The notes under the pieces are model-generated. The model saw only the letters and a program-made list of their open reading frames with translations, ran no database searches and was not told the DNA's origin. From positions 6,474,001 to 6,538,000 of the forward strand of contig NZ_CP114902.1 of assembly GCF_027497235.1 (NCBI RefSeq): a stretch of DNA of 64,000 bases. Reading direction: 5' to 3'. Positions 39,544-47,469 of the stretch are shown piece by piece. The stretch is from Micromonospora sp. WMMD1128 (GTDB lineage Bacteria > Actinomycetota > Actinomycetes > Mycobacteriales > Micromonosporaceae). The stretch's first letter is position 1; each line of letters opens with the position of its first letter. The position numbers were made by a program, and so were the translations under genes.

Positions 39544-40758
39544 GTGACGCACTACGTGGACAGCGAAGTGGCCCGGCTCGGCACGGTGCTGCTGCACCGC
39601 CCGGGGCCCGAGCTCGCCCGCCTCACCCCACGCAACAACGACTCCTTGCTCTTCGACGCTATCCCATGGGTGGGACGCGCGCAGGAGGAGCACGACGCCT
39701 TCGCGGCGGCCCTGCGCTCGCGCGGCGTCGAGGTGCTCTACCTGGCCGACCTGCTCGCTGAGACGCTCGCCGTGCCGGACGCCCGGGCCGAGCTTACCGA
39801 GCGGGTGCTGCGGTCCCGCCGCCTCGGGGACACCCTGCGCGCCCGGGTCGCCGACCACCTGGCGTACCTCGATCCGGCCGCCCTGGCCGACGTGTTCATC
39901 GCCGGTCTCGCGCACGAGGAGCTGCGGATCGGCGCCGAACGGCCCGGCGGTCTGGTCTGGACCCTGATGGACCGGCACGACTTCGTGATCGACCCGCTGC
40001 CCAATCTTCTCTTCACCCGCGACTCGTCGGTGTGGATCGGCGACCGGGTCGGCGTCACCAGCCTGGCCATGCCGGCGCGGCGGCGGGAGACCACGCTCAC
40101 CGACGCGATCTACCGTTACCACCCGCGCTTCGCCGGCACCGAGTTCGTCTACCACCCCGGGCTGGAACACGTGGAGGGCGGCGACGTGCTGCTGCTCGCC
40201 CCGGGCGTGCTCGCCGTCGGTGTCGGCGAACGCACCACCCCGGCCGGCGCGGAACGGCTGGCCCGGCAGGTCTTCGCCGCCGGGCTGGCGCACACCATCC
40301 TGGTGGTGCCGATCGCCCAGGAACGCGCCACCATGCACCTGGACACGGTCTGCACCATGGTCGACGTGGACGCCGTGCTGATGTACCCGAACATCGCCAG
40401 CGAGCTGTCCGCGTACACCGTCGTGGCCGGCGCGGACGGTGAGCCGCGGGTCGACGGCCCGGCCCCGTTCCTGCGGGCCGCCGCCGACGCGATGGACCTC
40501 GACCAGCTCCGGGTGATCGACACCGGCCTGGACCCGGTCACCGCCGAGCGCGAACAGTGGGACGACGGCAACAACACGCTCGCCCTCGCGCCGCGCCTCT
40601 GCGTGGGCTACGAACGCAACGTGGAGACCAACGCGCAGTTGGAGCGCGCCGGCATCGAGGTGATCGCCATCGCCGGCTCCGAGTTGGGCTCCGGCCGGGG
40701 CGGCCCCCGCTGCATGTCCTGCCCCCTCGTCCGCGAGAAAGGCGGGGGCCCCGCTTAA
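39544..40758 (+). CDS. arcA: Arginine deiminase
   Basis: A 404-residue arginine deiminase, converting arginine to citrulline and ammonia. Signatures are [15 protein letters not shown] at the N-terminus, [15 protein letters not shown] (about 154-168), the catalytic His/Glu region [16 protein letters not shown] near 205, [13 protein letters not shown], and the nucleophile in [17 protein letters not shown] near the end. After VRE the last residues KGGGPA and the stop come from an intergenic repeat, replacing the usual tail. The start is GTG 39544. No carbamate kinase or ornithine transcarbamylase gene is nearby, so this is not a full arc operon. Confidence 0.95.
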   Translation: MTHYVDSEVARLGTVLLHRPGPELARLTPRNNDSLLFDAIPWVGRAQEEHDAFAAALRSRGVEVLYLADLLAETLAVPDARAELTERVLRSRRLGDTLRARVADHLAYLDPAALADVFIAGLAHEELRIGAERPGGLVWTLMDRHDFVIDPLPNLLFTRDSSVWIGDRVGVTSLAMPARRRETTLTDAIYRYHPRFAGTEFVYHPGLEHVEGGDVLLLAPGVLAVGVGERTTPAGAERLARQVFAAGLAHTILVVPIAQERATMHLDTVCTMVDVDAVLMYPNIASELSAYTVVAGADGEPRVDGPAPFLRAAADAMDLDQLRVIDTGLDPVTAEREQWDDGNNTLALAPRLCVGYERNVETNAQLERAGIEVIAIAGSELGSGRGGPRCMSCPLVREKGGGPA

Positions 40759-40820
40759 CGCTTTCGGTAGAGGCGGGGCCCCCGCTTAACGCCGTGCGTT
40801 AAGAAGGGCCCCCGCCTAAC
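40741..40820. repeat. Intergenic GGGGCCCC-type repeat, copy 3 (three palindromes), overlapping arcA 3' end
   Basis: Three successive palindromes (GGGGGCCCCG, GGGGCCCCCG, AAGGGCCCCCG) with GCTTAACGC and GTTAAG ends. The left end supplies the last codons and TAA stop of arcA; the right end lies ten bases before the stop of the convergent DUF5926 gene. Confidence 0.85.
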
Positions 40821-40829
40821 ACCGGGCGG

Positions 40830-41714
40830 TCAGCGCAGGGTGAGCTGGCGACCGAGCAGGCCCTGGCGGGCGCGGCGGGCGGCGGCGTCCAGCGGCTCCG
40901 GGTCCGCGAGCGCCTCCGCGTAGCGCTTGGCGAACTGCGCGACCGGGCCCTCCCACTCGCCGGCCGGAGTGTCCTCCGGCAGGTCCCAGACCGGCGCCAG
41001 CCGGCCGTGCGCGCGGAACATGCCGGCGAACTTCGTGTCGTCGCCGAGGGTCAGCGCGCCGGCCGCGCCCAGCCGGGCCAGGGCGTTCAGCGCGGCGTCC
41101 TCGTCGTCCGGCAGCACCCAGCGCACGTGTGCCTTCTCCGGCACCTGGCACCAGTACGCCGCCCGCGCCGCGTCCAGCTTGACCGTCGGATAGATCGCCG
41201 CGTTCGCCCGCTCCAGGGACGCCTGCACGGTCGGGTCGTCGATGGCGCCCGGGTCGAGCCAGAAGTCGAACCCGTCGTGCATGGTGATCTCCAGCGGCCC
41301 GTCCACCAGGATGTCCTGGAGGCGGGGGCCGGGCCCGGGCAGCGGCGGCACGCTCACCTGACCGCCCGGCTCGGTGCGCAGCGCGCTGAGCAGCGCGTCG
41401 GCCAGGTCCCGGGAGACGTCGCCGGACTGCTGGTGCCGTTGCAGGCCGATGAGGACCCGCCCGTCCGGCTTGGCGACCGCCGGGGCGGCCATCGGCAGGA
41501 CGGTGGCCAGGATGACCGGCCGGTCGCCGTACTCCTCGACCAGCTCGGGGGTCAGCCGCAGCGGCGCGGACGCGGCCGGCACCAGCTCGCGCAGGGCGAT
41601 CCACTCCGGCTCGTCCGCCAGCCCCTCGAACGGTCGGGGGACGAAGATGTCGCGCACCTTCTCCCGCTTCGGGGTGGCTTCGACGGTCCGCTGGTTCTTT
41701 CGACGCTTGCTCAC
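40830..41714 (-). CDS. DUF5926 family protein
   Basis: A 294-residue cytoplasmic protein of the actinomycete DUF5926 family. It begins VSKRRKNQRTVEATPKREKV, a basic N-terminus, then FVPRPFEGLADEPEWIALRE and repeated strand-helix segments including HDGFDFWLDPGAIDDPTVQA. A SEC-C or enzymatic motif is not seen. Function is unknown. Start is GTG 41712-41714, with a TAGGCT hexamer eight bases upstream. Confidence 0.85.
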   Translation of the reverse strand: MSKRRKNQRTVEATPKREKVRDIFVPRPFEGLADEPEWIALRELVPAASAPLRLTPELVEEYGDRPVILATVLPMAAPAVAKPDGRVLIGLQRHQQSGDVSRDLADALLSALRTEPGGQVSVPPLPGPGPRLQDILVDGPLEITMHDGFDFWLDPGAIDDPTVQASLERANAAIYPTVKLDAARAAYWCQVPEKAHVRWVLPDDEDAALNALARLGAAGALTLGDDTKFAGMFRAHGRLAPVWDLPEDTPAGEWEGPVAQFAKRYAEALADPEPLDAAARRARQGLLGRQLTLR

Positions 41715-41722
41715 GGCGAGAA

Positions 41723-41728
41723 AGCCTA
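41723..41728 (-). promoter_or_regulatory. -10 element for the DUF5926 gene
   Basis: TAGGCT on the minus strand, eight bases before GTG 41714. Confidence 0.5.
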
Positions 41729-41775
41729 GATGCCCGCGGGGGCGCCCGGGGGCCGGACCCGCCTGCCCGGCCGGG

Positions 41776-42225
41776 TCAGCCGGTGGCGACCAGGTCCGGC
41801 CGGTACGACCCGGCGGGGTCGAACTCCGCCCACACGCTCTGGCCCAGGCCGTCCCGCTCGACGCCCCAGCGGCTGGAGAGGCCGGAGACGATGTGCAGCC
41901 CGCGCCCGTCGACCGCGTCCGGCGGGGCGACCCGGATCCGCGGGCCGGCACCGGAACCGCCGTCGGTGACCCGGAGCTGGACGCTCGGCCCCCGGTCGGT
42001 GACGCGGAGCCGCCACGCCACCCGGACCACGCCGCCGGGCAGCGCCCCGGCGTGCCGGACCGCGTTGCCGACCAGCTCGGCGAGGACCGCCACCAGGTCG
42101 GCCAGCAGGACCGGGGGTACGACGCCGGTCAGCTCGTCGGCGAGCCGGTGCCGTGCCACGCGCGCGCCGGTCGCGTCGTGGGGCACCACCACGCACCACG
42201 ACCGTTCGGCCGGTCCCGTCGACAC
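41776..42225 (-). CDS. RsbW-like ATP-binding protein (anti-sigma/serine kinase type)
   Basis: A 149-residue single-domain GHKL ATPase. The N box VLAELVGNAVRHAGALPGG, the G1 box VTDGGSGAGPRIR and GRGLHIVSGLSSRWGVE (G2 region) are present, as in actinomycete RsbW/SpoIIAB-like serine kinases that bind sigma factors or anti-anti-sigma proteins. No anti-anti-sigma gene is adjacent. The start is GTG 42223-42225 with a GGAAGGA site. It lies 31 bases after the GAF/PAS histidine kinase gene on the same strand, so the two may be regulated together. Confidence 0.82.
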   Translation of the reverse strand: MSTGPAERSWCVVVPHDATGARVARHRLADELTGVVPPVLLADLVAVLAELVGNAVRHAGALPGGVVRVAWRLRVTDRGPSVQLRVTDGGSGAGPRIRVAPPDAVDGRGLHIVSGLSSRWGVERDGLGQSVWAEFDPAGSYRPDLVATG

Positions 42226-42256
42226 GTCGTTCCTTCCACAGTCGTGGGCGCCCGGT

Positions 42257-43711
42257 TCATCCCCGGGGCAGCCGCACCTCCGCGACCGTACCTCCACCGG
42301 ATCTCGGTCGGAGGGACACCCATCCATTCTGCTGTTCCACGATCTGCCGGACGAGATAGAGACCCAGCCCGGCGCCGGGATAGCGGCGGCGGTCGCCGGA
42401 CTCGCCCTGCCAGAACCGGTCGAAGGCCCGTTCCACGTGCTCCGGCCGGATGCCGATGCCACGGTCGGAGACGCGGAACGTGACGGTCCGCTCGTTCGCG
42501 TCGGCGCTGACCTCGATCGGCGTGTCCGGCAGCGAGTATTTTCCCGCGTTGGTGCCCAGTTCGGTGAGCACGGTGGCCAGGTTGTGCCGGTCGCCGAGGG
42601 CTTTCGGCAGGTCGGTGGGGAGGTTGAGCACGATCCGGTGCCGGATGTCGGCCGGCAGGTCGACCACCGCCGCCCGGAGCGCGTCGACCAGGTCGAACGG
42701 GGCGGCGGGCTCGCCGCCGGGACGGTTCTCGGTGGCTGCGGTGAGCAGGCGGTCGACCAGGCGGGCCAGATCGTTGGCCCGCTGCCCGATGATCCGGGCG
42801 GCCTCCCGCCGGTCGTGGTCGCTGAGGGAGTCCCAGTGGTCGGTGAGCGTGTCCGCGTACCCCTTGATCACGGTGACCGGGGTGCGCAGTTCGTGGCTGG
42901 TGACCGCGACGAAGAGGTCCCGGTCGTGGTCGCGTCGGTGCTGGTCGGTGATGTCGCGGAAGGTCACCACCCGCAGCGCGTTCGGGCCGGGCAGCTCACC
43001 GGAGGTGATCCGCAGCCAGCGGCCGTCCGGCAGCCGGTGGTCGAGCACCTGCCCGGACGGGGGCAGGGGGAACGGCAACGACCGGCTCAGCGCCTCGTTC
43101 GCCGGGCAGCCGGTCACCTGGGCGGCGGCCGGGTTCCAGAGCCGGACCCGGTTGTCCCGGTCCACCACCGCCAGGCCGTCGGCGAGCGCGGCCACGACCG
43201 GACCGTCGCCGTGCACCGGCAGGCCGGTCTGGTCGCCGTACATGTGCGCGACGCAGGCGGCCACGTATCCGACGACGGCGCGTTGCGAGGCGTCGAGCGG
43301 CTCGTCCGTCGGGTAGAGAGCGTGCAGGCTGCCGACGGTGAGCCCACCGATCTCGGCCCGTGCCACGATCATCCGGCCCAGCCCCCGGCCGGCGATCTCG
43401 TCGGCGAGCACGCCCGGGATCGAGTCGATCCGGACCTCCCGCACCGGCGGGCCGGCCAGCAGGCAGACGGTGGCGGGGTCGGTGGCCGGCAGCGGGCGGC
43501 CGATGACGAACTCGGCGCTGCCGGTCGCCGCGATCACCCGCCCGCCCGCCGGGGTGAACTCCACGAAGACCAGGCCCGTCGCGCCGACCGCCGGTTCGAC
43601 CTCGCGGAGCAGGCGGGTGAGTACGGCGAGACCGGATTCGCCCGCGTTGATCATCTTGATCACTGTGGTGTGGCCGGCGATGAGGACGGGGTAGTCGGTT
43701 CGCTCCGGCAT
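42257..43711 (-). CDS. GAF/PAS sensor histidine kinase, soluble
   Basis: A 484-residue kinase without transmembrane segments. Order: GAF domain (about 10-160), PAS domain (about 165-255, with ALADGLAVVDRDNRVRLWN), HisKA with the phospho-accepting His in SHELRTPVTVIKGY near residue 271, and HATPase_c with N box ELGTNAGKYS near 387, DRGIGI and GAGLGLYLV. It should autophosphorylate in response to a cytoplasmic ligand or redox signal. No response regulator gene is adjacent, so its partner is elsewhere. Start is ATG 43709-43711. Confidence 0.92.
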   Translation of the reverse strand: MPERTDYPVLIAGHTTVIKMINAGESGLAVLTRLLREVEPAVGATGLVFVEFTPAGGRVIAATGSAEFVIGRPLPATDPATVCLLAGPPVREVRIDSIPGVLADEIAGRGLGRMIVARAEIGGLTVGSLHALYPTDEPLDASQRAVVGYVAACVAHMYGDQTGLPVHGDGPVVAALADGLAVVDRDNRVRLWNPAAAQVTGCPANEALSRSLPFPLPPSGQVLDHRLPDGRWLRITSGELPGPNALRVVTFRDITDQHRRDHDRDLFVAVTSHELRTPVTVIKGYADTLTDHWDSLSDHDRREAARIIGQRANDLARLVDRLLTAATENRPGGEPAAPFDLVDALRAAVVDLPADIRHRIVLNLPTDLPKALGDRHNLATVLTELGTNAGKYSLPDTPIEVSADANERTVTFRVSDRGIGIRPEHVERAFDRFWQGESGDRRRYPGAGLGLYLVRQIVEQQNGWVSLRPRSGGGTVAEVRLPRG

Positions 43712-43787
43712 GTCCCGAGTGTGCCCCGCCGGCCGCCCCGGGGACACCCCCGCCCGGTCGACCGGGCGGTAGGCGGACCGACGGGCA

Positions 43788-44579
43788 TCATCGACCCAAC
43801 CGGGTCAACGCGCGGGCGGGCCGGTCCGTGATCACGCCGTCCACCTCGGCGGCCAGCACGAGTTCCAGGTCTTCGGGTTCGTTCACGGTCCAGACGTAGA
43901 CCGAGTTGCCGGCGGCACGCAACGCGGGGACGAGATGGGGCCGGGCCCGCACCAGATCCACCCCCGGGCCGGCGATCCGGCAGCCGAAGGGGAGCCGGCC
44001 CAGCGGCAGCCAGGGCGGCAGCATCTCCAGCAGCAGCACCGTCGGCAGCGCCGGCGCGAGCGCGCGGATCCGGCGTACGGCAAGCGGTGAGAAGGACATC
44101 ACGGTCACGTGGACCGGTTCGTCCGGACCGGGCTCGGCGAGGCCGTGCCGGCGCAGCAGGTCGACCAGGCGGCGCTCGACGTCGCCGCGGTAGCGCGACG
44201 GGTGCTTCGTCTCGATCAGCAGCCGGACCGGCCGCCCGGCGGCCCGCACCGCGTCGAGCAGGCGGGCCAGCGTGAGCAGCCGGGTGTGCGAGTCGTCGAG
44301 GCGCACGGCGTCGGCGGACACCGCCGCGGCCGGGTGCCAGGAGCCGAAGTCGAGGGCCTCCAGCTCGGCGAGCGTACGCGCGCTGACCAGCCCGTGCCCG
44401 TTGCTGGTCCGGTCCAGCCGGCGGTCGTGCACGCAGACCAGGTGCCCGTCGCGGGTCAGCCGGACGTCGCACTCCAGCCCGTCCGCGCCCTCGTCCAGGG
44501 CGCGCAGGTAGGCGGCGAGGGTGTGCTCCGGCAGGTCGTACGAGGAGCCTCGGTGGGCGAAGACCAGGGGGGCGGTCAT
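43788..44579 (-). CDS. glpQ: Glycerophosphodiester phosphodiesterase
   Basis: A 263-residue GDPD that hydrolyses glycerophosphodiesters to glycerol 3-phosphate and an alcohol. The catalytic N-terminal motif FAHRGSSYDLPEHTLAAY, the metal site GLECDVRLTRDGHLVCVHD and IETKHPSRY are complete, and the C-terminal VWTVNEPEDLELVLAAEVDG is typical. There is no signal peptide, so it is the cytoplasmic type. Start is ATG 44577-44579. It lies 14 bases after the rhodanese gene, which probably supplies its promoter. Confidence 0.93.
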   Translation of the reverse strand: MTAPLVFAHRGSSYDLPEHTLAAYLRALDEGADGLECDVRLTRDGHLVCVHDRRLDRTSNGHGLVSARTLAELEALDFGSWHPAAAVSADAVRLDDSHTRLLTLARLLDAVRAAGRPVRLLIETKHPSRYRGDVERRLVDLLRRHGLAEPGPDEPVHVTVMSFSPLAVRRIRALAPALPTVLLLEMLPPWLPLGRLPFGCRIAGPGVDLVRARPHLVPALRAAGNSVYVWTVNEPEDLELVLAAEVDGVITDRPARALTRLGR

Positions 44580-44593
44580 GGTCGGGACGTGCC

Positions 44594-44929
44594 TCAGAGG
44601 ACCCGACCCGGCTGCCCGTCGTCGGTGACCACCGGACGACCGGCGGCGGCCCATCCGCCCATCCCGCCCTCGACGTTGCGCACCTCGTCCCAGCCGTTGC
44701 GCAGCAGGTATCCGACCACCTGCCCGGAACGGCCGCCCGAGCGGCAGATCACCGCCACCTCGCGGTCGTCGGGCACCTCGGTGAGCCGGGCCGGCAGCTC
44801 GGTCATCGGCAGGTGGTGGGCGGCCGGCGCATGGCCGGCGGCCCACTCGTCGTCCTCCCGGACGTCGAGCAGGTAGACGTCGTCGGGCACGGCCGACGCG
44901 GGCACGCTGGGAAGGTGGGCTCCGAACAC
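44594..44929 (-). CDS. Rhodanese-like domain protein
   Basis: A 111-residue single rhodanese domain. The CDC25-like start VYLLDVREDDEWAAGHAPAA and the active-site loop ICRSGGRSGQVVGYLL with the catalytic Cys are intact, followed by EVRNVEGGMGGWAAAGRP. It may transfer sulfane sulfur or serve as a thiol redox carrier. Start is GTG 44927-44929, seven bases after a TAGGCT hexamer. It heads a short unit with the phosphodiesterase gene. Confidence 0.93.
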   Translation of the reverse strand: MFGAHLPSVPASAVPDDVYLLDVREDDEWAAGHAPAAHHLPMTELPARLTEVPDDREVAVICRSGGRSGQVVGYLLRNGWDEVRNVEGGMGGWAAAGRPVVTDDGQPGRVL

Positions 44930-44936
44930 GGTGCAA

Positions 44937-44942
44937 AGCCTA
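44937..44942 (-). promoter_or_regulatory. -10 element for the rhodanese-GDPD unit
   Basis: TAGGCT on the minus strand, seven bases before GTG 44929. Confidence 0.6.
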
Positions 44943-44956
44943 GTCGCCCGTCGCCG

Positions 44957-45874
44957 TCAGAGGCGGTTGACCCAGCGGGGGTTGGCGCCGGCCCACTCCG
45001 GCACCCGGGCGTCCCGCAGGGCGGTGAAGAGATCGCCGCCGCCGGTGTCCAACACGACGTACGACACCTGGTCGATGGTCTGTGGGTAGGAGGGCACCCG
45101 AACCCCGCGCAGGGCGTCCGCGGGCAGCGCGCGGAGCGCGAAGACAAGCTCGTCCAGGGGTACGCCGTTGGTGTCGACGGTCATCGCCCCGCCGACCGAG
45201 CGCAGCACCCGGTCGAGTTTCACCGGATCGTTGCGCAGATGCGTCTGGTTGGCCCGGTCGAGCACCGCCCGGAGCATCTGCTGCTGGTGCCGCTGCCGGT
45301 CGTAGTCGCCCCCGGGCAGGTCGTAGCGCTGACGCACGTAGTCGAGCGTCCGGGCTCCGTCCATCTGCTGGCAGCCGGGCTCGAACCGGGTCCCGGTGTG
45401 GATCGAGCGGACCGGCGTGTCCACGCACATCCGGATGCCGCCGAGCTGGTCGATCACGGACCGGAAACCGGAGAAGTCGACGAGCGCCGCGCCGTCGAAG
45501 CGGACCCCGGTGAGCCGGGTGAGGGTGGCGCTGAGCAGACGCGCCCCGCTCTCGCCTCCGCCGCCGTGCTCGTACGCCGCGTTGACCTTGTCCTGGCCGC
45601 CGGGGAAGCCGGGCGCCGCCGGGATGGCCACCAGCAGGTCGCGCGGCACGGAGATCAGGTACGCCTGCCGCATCCCGGCCGGCACGTGCACGATCAGGAT
45701 GGTGTCCGAGCGCTGGTCGGCGGCGCTCGCGCCGGGCCGGTGGTCGGAGCCGATCAGCAGGTAGTTGAGTGCCCCGTCCAGTTCTGTCCGTTTTTTTCGG
45801 GCGGTGGGGTCGAGTAGCTGCTCCTTGGTCACCGTGCGGTCGTACCTGTGGGTCAGCCAGTGCAGCCCGGTCAC
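44957..45874 (-). CDS. LytR-CpsA-Psr family cell-wall ligase, N-terminus unclear
   Basis: At least 305 residues of an LCP protein, which attaches anionic glycopolymers to peptidoglycan from lipid carriers. Clear motifs: LLIGSDHRPG, DTILIVHVPAGMRQAYLISVPRDLLV, FDGAALVDFSGFRSVIDQLGGI, LDYVRQRYDLPGGDYDRQRHQQQ. The first canonical start is GTG 45872-45874, but the frame stays open upstream and encodes a basic segment plus the expected membrane anchor (RFLLGAGLALVLLATLGVTG) up to an in-frame stop, with no ATG, GTG or TTG. ATC at 45983-45985, after a GGGGGG run, would give the normal protein. Either a rare start codon or a sequence change is likely. Confidence 0.85.
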   Translation of the reverse strand: MTGLHWLTHRYDRTVTKEQLLDPTARKKRTELDGALNYLLIGSDHRPGASAADQRSDTILIVHVPAGMRQAYLISVPRDLLVAIPAAPGFPGGQDKVNAAYEHGGGGESGARLLSATLTRLTGVRFDGAALVDFSGFRSVIDQLGGIRMCVDTPVRSIHTGTRFEPGCQQMDGARTLDYVRQRYDLPGGDYDRQRHQQQMLRAVLDRANQTHLRNDPVKLDRVLRSVGGAMTVDTNGVPLDELVFALRALPADALRGVRVPSYPQTIDQVSYVVLDTGGGDLFTALRDARVPEWAGANPRWVNRL

Positions 45875-46058
45875 GCCGAGCGTGGCGAGCAGGACCAGGG
45901 CGAGCCCGGCGCCGAGCAGGAACCGGGGCCAGCGGGCCGGTCGGGCCGGCCCGCGTCGGTTCCGTGCTGGTCTGGACGTGACGATCCCCCCGTCGCGACG
46001 ACATGAGACCCGCTCACGTCAGGCTACGGGGGGATCGGCCGGCCGGTGCCGGCTTCGG

Positions 46059-47306
46059 TCACTTGCGGGTGGAGAGGACGTCCGGGTTTGCCACGACGAA
46101 GTCGGCGAGCTTGTCGTTCTTGACCGCCTGGAACATGTCCATGGTCGTCTCGTTGAACTGCTCGAACTTGTTGTCCGCGGTCGAGCTGAACGTGCCGCCG
46201 TTGGTGCGCAGGGTGACCAGGTCGTTTCCGTTGAGGTTCTTGAGGGTGAAGATGAAGTCGGCGATCGGCACGCCGCCGGTGTCCAGCACGAACGCCTTGC
46301 CGGCGGCCTTCATCAGCGCGTTCAGCTTGATCGGGTTGGTCAGCATGCCGCCCTCGGTGGCCTTCTTGGCCATCGCCTTGATCAGCTGTTGCTGGTTCTG
46401 CTGCCGGTCGTAGTCGCCCTTGGGCAGGCCGTAGCGCTGGCGGGAGTAGTCGAGCGCCTCCCAGCCCTCCATCTCCTTGCAGCCCTTCTTGTGCACCACC
46501 GGCTTGTAGGACTTGCCGGACTTCTTCGCGTCCGCGTTCCACATCGGCTTGCCCTCGACCATCGACATGTGGTGCGACGGGACCTCGTGGCTGACGCAGA
46601 TCCGCACCGTGCCGAGCGCGTCGATGACGTTCTTGAAACCGCCGAAGTTGATGATCGCGGCGCCGTCGAAGCCGATCCCGGTCATCGACTTGATCGTCTT
46701 GGCCATCAGTTGGGCGCCCCCCTCCCAGCCGCCGCCGTTCTGGGCGCCGTGGAAGAAGGCGGCGTTGATCTTCTCGGTGCCGCCCCGGTAGCCGCTCTTC
46801 GAGAACGCCGGGATGCGGGCCTGGGTGTCCCGGGGGATCGAGATCAGGTACGCCTGGTCGTGGCTGGCCGGGATGTGCAGGATGATGATCGTGTCCGAGC
46901 GGACGTCGTCGGCGGCCCAGCGCTCGCGGGCGTCCACGCCGAGCAGCAGCATGTCGATCGGGCCGTCCAGGCTGTTGCCGCCCTCGGCCTCGCTCTTCCC
47001 GGCCTCGCCGAGCAGGTTGCGCTGAGCGATGTTGCTCGTCGCCTGGCCGATCACGGCCTTGCTGCCGACGATCGCCACGCCGCTGGTCACCATCAGCACC
47101 GCGCCGAGGACGAGCGTGAGCTTCGCCCAGAGCGGGTCCTTGCGCTTGGTGCGCTTCTTCTTCCCGCCGCCGGGGCCACCGCCGCCGGGACCACCGCCAC
47201 CGGGACCGCGACCGCCGGGGCCGGGCTGGGTGGGAATGACCGGAGGGACCCGCCCGGATGAACCGGGTGCCGGTGAGTGCGGGCGTCGACTGGTCTGGAC
47301 CGACAT
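46059..47306 (-). CDS. LytR-CpsA-Psr family cell-wall ligase
   Basis: A 415-residue LCP protein. The cytoplasmic N-terminus is Gly/Pro rich (GGGGPGGGGPGGGKKKRTKR), followed by one membrane anchor (KLTLVLGAVLMVTSGVAIVG) and the extracytoplasmic LCP domain: LLLGVDARERWAADDVRSDT, AYLISIPRDTQARIP, FDGAAIINFGGFKNVIDALG and LDYSRQRYGLPKGDYDRQQN. The conserved Arg and Asp residues of the pyrophosphate-binding pocket are in place. It is richer in lysine than its two neighbours. Start is ATG 47304-47306. It forms a run of three LCP genes with those at 44.9 and 47.5 kb. Confidence 0.93.
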   Translation of the reverse strand: MSVQTSRRPHSPAPGSSGRVPPVIPTQPGPGGRGPGGGGPGGGGPGGGKKKRTKRKDPLWAKLTLVLGAVLMVTSGVAIVGSKAVIGQATSNIAQRNLLGEAGKSEAEGGNSLDGPIDMLLLGVDARERWAADDVRSDTIIILHIPASHDQAYLISIPRDTQARIPAFSKSGYRGGTEKINAAFFHGAQNGGGWEGGAQLMAKTIKSMTGIGFDGAAIINFGGFKNVIDALGTVRICVSHEVPSHHMSMVEGKPMWNADAKKSGKSYKPVVHKKGCKEMEGWEALDYSRQRYGLPKGDYDRQQNQQQLIKAMAKKATEGGMLTNPIKLNALMKAAGKAFVLDTGGVPIADFIFTLKNLNGNDLVTLRTNGGTFSSTADNKFEQFNETTMDMFQAVKNDKLADFVVANPDVLSTRK

Positions 47307-47469
47307 TCGTGCTCCAGCTCGGTGATCGGGGGCGGGACCACTCTACGTATCTGTTCCCGTCTTCGCGACCTTCTGTGGCGGGGTAATCCCGTCAATCCCG
47401 GCCAATGTTTTCGAGATATGGCCGAACGGGCGAGGCTGAGCGCCCGGTCGAAGGCCGCTCCCGGTGCCG

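Noticed and set aside
39544..40758. Complete arginine deiminase pathway operon
   Set aside because: Only arcA is present; neighbours are unrelated, with no carbamate kinase, ornithine transcarbamylase or antiporter.
44940..46004. Alternative 354-codon frame from ATG 46004 over the first LCP gene
   Set aside because: It has a good ATG but encodes only Arg/Ala/Pro-rich sequence, while the LCP motifs are in another frame. It was considered because the LCP gene lacks a clear start.
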